From the NCBI GenBank assembly GCA_914767715.1, contig OU612065.1, positions 28,212,001 to 28,276,000 on the forward strand: DNA of 64,000 bases, in the 5' to 3' direction. Source of the DNA: Membranipora membranacea (taxonomy: Eukaryota > Bryozoa > Gymnolaemata > Cheilostomatida > Membraniporidae). The notes below the pieces were generated by a model. The model made no database searches and was not told the origin of the DNA. It was given only the letters and a program-made list of their open reading frames with translations. Shown here in pieces: positions 61,194 through 64,000 of this stretch. The translations under genes were made by a program, and so were the position numbers. Position 1 is the first letter of the stretch. The number at the start of each line of letters is the position of its first letter.

Positions 61194-61412
61194 ATGGTGT
61201 TAGCAGCCAGCTTCGCTCAAAAACTGAGATTCAGTTTTGCAGCGTTTCTATCAATGTTTGCCGGATCACAAACTGTCCACCTTATATATAGACCTTTAGA
61301 TGGCCTCGAGGAACAGATTGCTACCAAAGAAAAAGAATTACTTGAGGAAATGGAGGGCGAAGCCAAATTGAGAGTAGGACTCAACACCATAACAAATAGT
61401 GAACAGCAATGA
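61194..61412 (+). CDS. UQCC6: UQCC6/BRAWNIN, complex III assembly microprotein
   Basis: A single uninterrupted frame encodes 72 residues. BRAWNIN (human C12orf73, 71 residues) is an inner-membrane microprotein needed for complex III assembly. The N-terminal hydrophobic segment FSFAAFLSMFAGSQTVHLIY followed by RPLDGL matches human MFAASLLAMCAGAEVVHRYY and RPDLTI in spacing and key residues (the AG, the VH and the YRP motif); a charged helix follows in both. No splice acceptor with a pyrimidine tract precedes it and there is no ATG between the UQCC5 stop and this start, so it probably lies on the same transcript as UQCC5. A single-residue-scale comparison leaves little room for another family. 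Confidence 0.88.
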   Translation: MVLAASFAQKLRFSFAAFLSMFAGSQTVHLIYRPLDGLEEQIATKEKELLEEMEGEAKLRVGLNTITNSEQQ

Positions 61413-62924
61413 AATATGGTGATTCAGTTTCCTTACTCCACATGGATTTTTAAACCAAATTTATCAATGAGGTTTAATCATCAACATGATGATGTAATGT
61501 TGCGTGACAACACATCTGCTAAACATTGCGAGAGTGGAAGTTTTTTTTTTGATTTATCAGATAAATATTTATTATTATCATATATGTACAGTTGCAGTGA
61601 GCTTATATTCTGTTCTGTGTCCGTGCCAAAGGCAATGCTTGCCAAGTCAGACTGTCACATCCAATATTAGGTCTAGCTATAGACTTTGTGATCATATAAT
61701 AGTTGAGTGGATAGGTGTGCCACAGTAGCTGGCCAGTAACTTATGATTTAATAAAATTAGTCAATGAGAAGCTTGAATGTTGTGGAATGTTCACTTTATA
61801 AGGACTCCATTCAATGTTTGAGGATATATGTGCTCCCACTGCCAAAGAAAATAGTATCTCCCCACTGAGCATAGTCTCGTGCCAGTGATCTCGAGTTTCC
61901 CATTTCATCAGTAAACACTTTGTGAGTTAGGTCTACAAAACACATGATGACAGAACCTTATGCTTCAGATAAAAGTTTTAAGTGTGGTATAAATCATAAC
62001 CATTAGAGTGGATGGTTCAAAGTGATGTATCTGGTGTAGTGTGCTACCCTTACTAGATTACATTAGAAGCGTGAAGAAAGAGTTGAATGAAGCTGAGTGC
62101 TGCTGTGCGAGTTTGTGTCTGATTTGTCTTATCTCCAATGACACAATTATGTGAGGTTGCAAGGAGTTGACTATAGATGTAGTGGAAACAAAGTCTATGT
62201 CAGGGCAGCTTTTCATCAGCATTTATTAGAACTCAAACTGTTCATTTGAATGATGATATATTTTCACCTGCAGAGACTCAATATCGAGTATGTCCGTGAT
62301 GTAGGTCCTCTACACTTCAATATAGTCCTGAACAAGTTTTATCTGCCTTACATGTAAGCATATTCTAATGTTAACCAAAGTAACCTTATATGAGAGCCAG
62401 AGTCTTAGTGAACAAATCACACTATGATCTTAATTGCATCTACAGCAAGGAGCAAAGGAGTACTCCTTGTCTACAGAACAATATTGTCACTGTAGCTTTA
62501 CACTTAACAGAAGAAAAAAGTACACATTGCAAAAATTATGGGAAGAATATGTACACTGCGTATGCTGTACGAAGACAAACCAGATAAGTTTTTCACACAA
62601 GACATAGAATAAAGGATTGATATGGTCAAAAAGTTTTCTTCTCCTTGATGTTGAAAAGAAAACTCCAATAAAGCAAAAGATTTGTTTGAGAAATGAGAAA
62701 TAGGTACGGTGAAACAATAGGGCTATAATGTTGTCTCTTGCTGAACATACTTTTATACAAATACCTGAGATCTAGCCACGAATCTGCAACGGCAACAAGT
62801 TACAACTTGAAAACATTTTTGTTTCTATTTTTCGAAATGACCGGATGATGGTATTATGTATAACTGAATCCTAGCATAATATAATTTATGGAATGTATCT
62901 ATCACAGAAAGGATTCCTTTGGAC
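61413..62924. other. Convergent 3' region UQCC6 / right-edge gene
   Basis: Beyond the poly(A) signal I see no coding sequence. The overlapping short frames at 61416-61728 and 62390-62717 resemble no family and lie in A/T-rich 3' sequence. Confidence 0.5.
61750..61755 (+). terminator. Shared poly(A) signal after UQCC6
   Basis: AATAAA lies 338 bases after the UQCC6 stop. No AATAAA or ATTAAA occurs between the UQCC5 stop and the UQCC6 start, so this is the first good signal for both frames. Confidence 0.6.
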
Positions 62925-63952
62925 TTATTGCTTGTAAACCCACCTCTGTGGAGTAGGTTTAGCCATACCCTGATGACCTCCATACATAATATCATCATCA
63001 TCCTCATCCTCACTGTCTATCTGGTTTTCTACAATCAAATGTGCAAATCATCCTATATGGCGTGACCAAAGAAATGTATAATTGTAATGATGTTCAAGTT
63101 TTAACATCAACCAGCTTGTTTATTTGGATCCTCATCTTTAAAATTTTGATCGTAATACACTCACAGGTTTTAGTTTAAAGCGAAAAATCATTTCAGCTTT
63201 TTTACCATGCAGTCATCACAGACTTTGTTGTTAAAGTATATATTTACCTAAGAACTGTCGGTTACTCGCTCTGGATACTGTGTAGGAAGCTAGCGGATCA
63301 GGGGACGCAGCTCTATTTGGTATACCAGGCTGTAACATAAAAAATTAGTGTGGTGATTGTGAACTTATATTGCAATCTGGCGGATATCCCAGTCTGTAGA
63401 TGAGACTTGAATCAAATATTTGAATAGTGTCATCAGGTAGTTCGATTCCAGCTGAATAAATCCTTACAAAGCTTCGCCTTAGGGAGATTAGGATTACAAA
63501 CTTAAAAAGGTAACATCATCCTAATGTACTGATTCGAGGTCACATATATGCAAGACAACTCTGGGTAGGTGCATTACAGGGTGATCAGGAAGGTTAACTT
63601 GGTGACCCAATGAAGTCATTTTGGTGGTACTTCGTCATGTTGATAATATAACACTCACCAAAACAGCACGTCTTCTGGATTGCTTTGGAGGTCCACCCTA
63701 TAATAGAGAACAAAATTACACATTTACAACTCATATTTATTTGATGCCTTGAAAAGGCAATTTTGAGCTTTTCTCATAGGTGATGCCAAAAGTATTCTTC
63801 ATTATTCCTAAGCAAGTACACATGATTGACTGTACGACTTTTATATGTTATGTTTTTAACATACCGTGTAACTTATTGTGGCCTGGTGTAGTGTGGTATG
63901 CTGCTTCTCAAGATGCTGCCTAAGGTAACTTTCATCCTTCAGTGCATACAAA
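62925..63952 (-). CDS. 3' exons of an unrecognised gene, continuing past the window
   Basis: Four exon candidates in coding order: 63865-63952, 63659-63698, 63248-63329 and 62925-63028 (TAA). They encode LYALKDESYLRQHLEKQHTT and following, then GGPPKQSRRRAV, then PGIPNRAASPDPLASYTVSR and following, then an acidic run DSEDEDDDDIMYGGHQG and a final QRWVYKQ. Junctions 63865/63698 and 63248/63028 are in phase. The junction from the 40-base exon (63659-63698) to the next is off by one base: the exon ends in a run of five T, and four would restore the frame. This may be a homopolymer error, an alternative exon or a wrong call. The family is not recognised; the sequence is helical, then disordered. 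Confidence 0.6.
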
Positions 63953-64000
63953 CTACAACATCAGTATAGTGAAAATGTGAAAATGTGAAAATATGTTATG

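Overview
The window is metazoan nuclear DNA from an unidentified invertebrate. It is AT-rich, with GT-AG introns of about 100 bases to 3 kb, and its genes are animal single-copy orthologues (CC2D1, GOSR1, NAE1, RAD51C, GMPPB, TDG, UQCC5/SMIM4, UQCC6/BRAWNIN). I could not name the phylum: the proteins are diverged from vertebrate ones but all core motifs are kept, and the density (about ten genes in 64 kb) suggests a compact invertebrate genome. Gene models were built by hand: each exon junction was checked for GT/AG, for reading phase and, where a family is recognised, for agreement with the remembered family sequence.

Layout. 1-2.4 kb: no gene recognised. 2.4-4.8 kb (+): two-exon gene for a 635-residue basic, disordered protein of unknown function. 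4.8-10.4 kb: no gene recognised, one foldback repeat. 10.5-22.8 kb (-): CC2D1A/B (Lgd/Freud-1) in 21 coding exons. 24.4-27.6 kb (+): Golgi SNARE GOSR1 in 8 exons. 28.1-38.3 kb (-): NAE1, regulatory subunit of the NEDD8 E1, in 15 exons, with an unrecognised spliced gene nested in antisense in its 3-kb intron 12. 39.6-43.0 kb (+): RAD51C, 7 exons. 43.8-48.2 kb (+): GMPPB, 9 exons. 50.9-58.9 kb (-): thymine DNA glycosylase with an unusual glutamine-rich, AT-hook C-terminal extension. 60.3-61.4 kb (+): UQCC5 and UQCC6, two complex III assembly microproteins, back to back with 52 bases between them. 62.9 kb to the end (-): 3' end of an unrecognised gene.

The most interesting item is the UQCC5-UQCC6 pair. 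Two single-pass mitochondrial microproteins known to act in the same complex III assembly step are coded in sequence on one strand. The whole second reading frame and the end of the first appear to lie in one exon, with no poly(A) signal between them and one shortly after. This looks like a dicistronic, operon-like transcript. Other notable items are the TDG C-terminal extension (AT-hook plus several SUMO-consensus sites), the nested gene in NAE1, a duplicated micro-exon in CC2D1, a PTIQ repeat tract in CC2D1, and several small DNA transposon, SINE and foldback families.

Gene orientation is divergent at CC2D1/GOSR1, NAE1/RAD51C and TDG/UQCC5, and convergent at GOSR1/NAE1, GMPPB/TDG and UQCC6/right-edge gene. 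No pathway links the neighbours except UQCC5/UQCC6.
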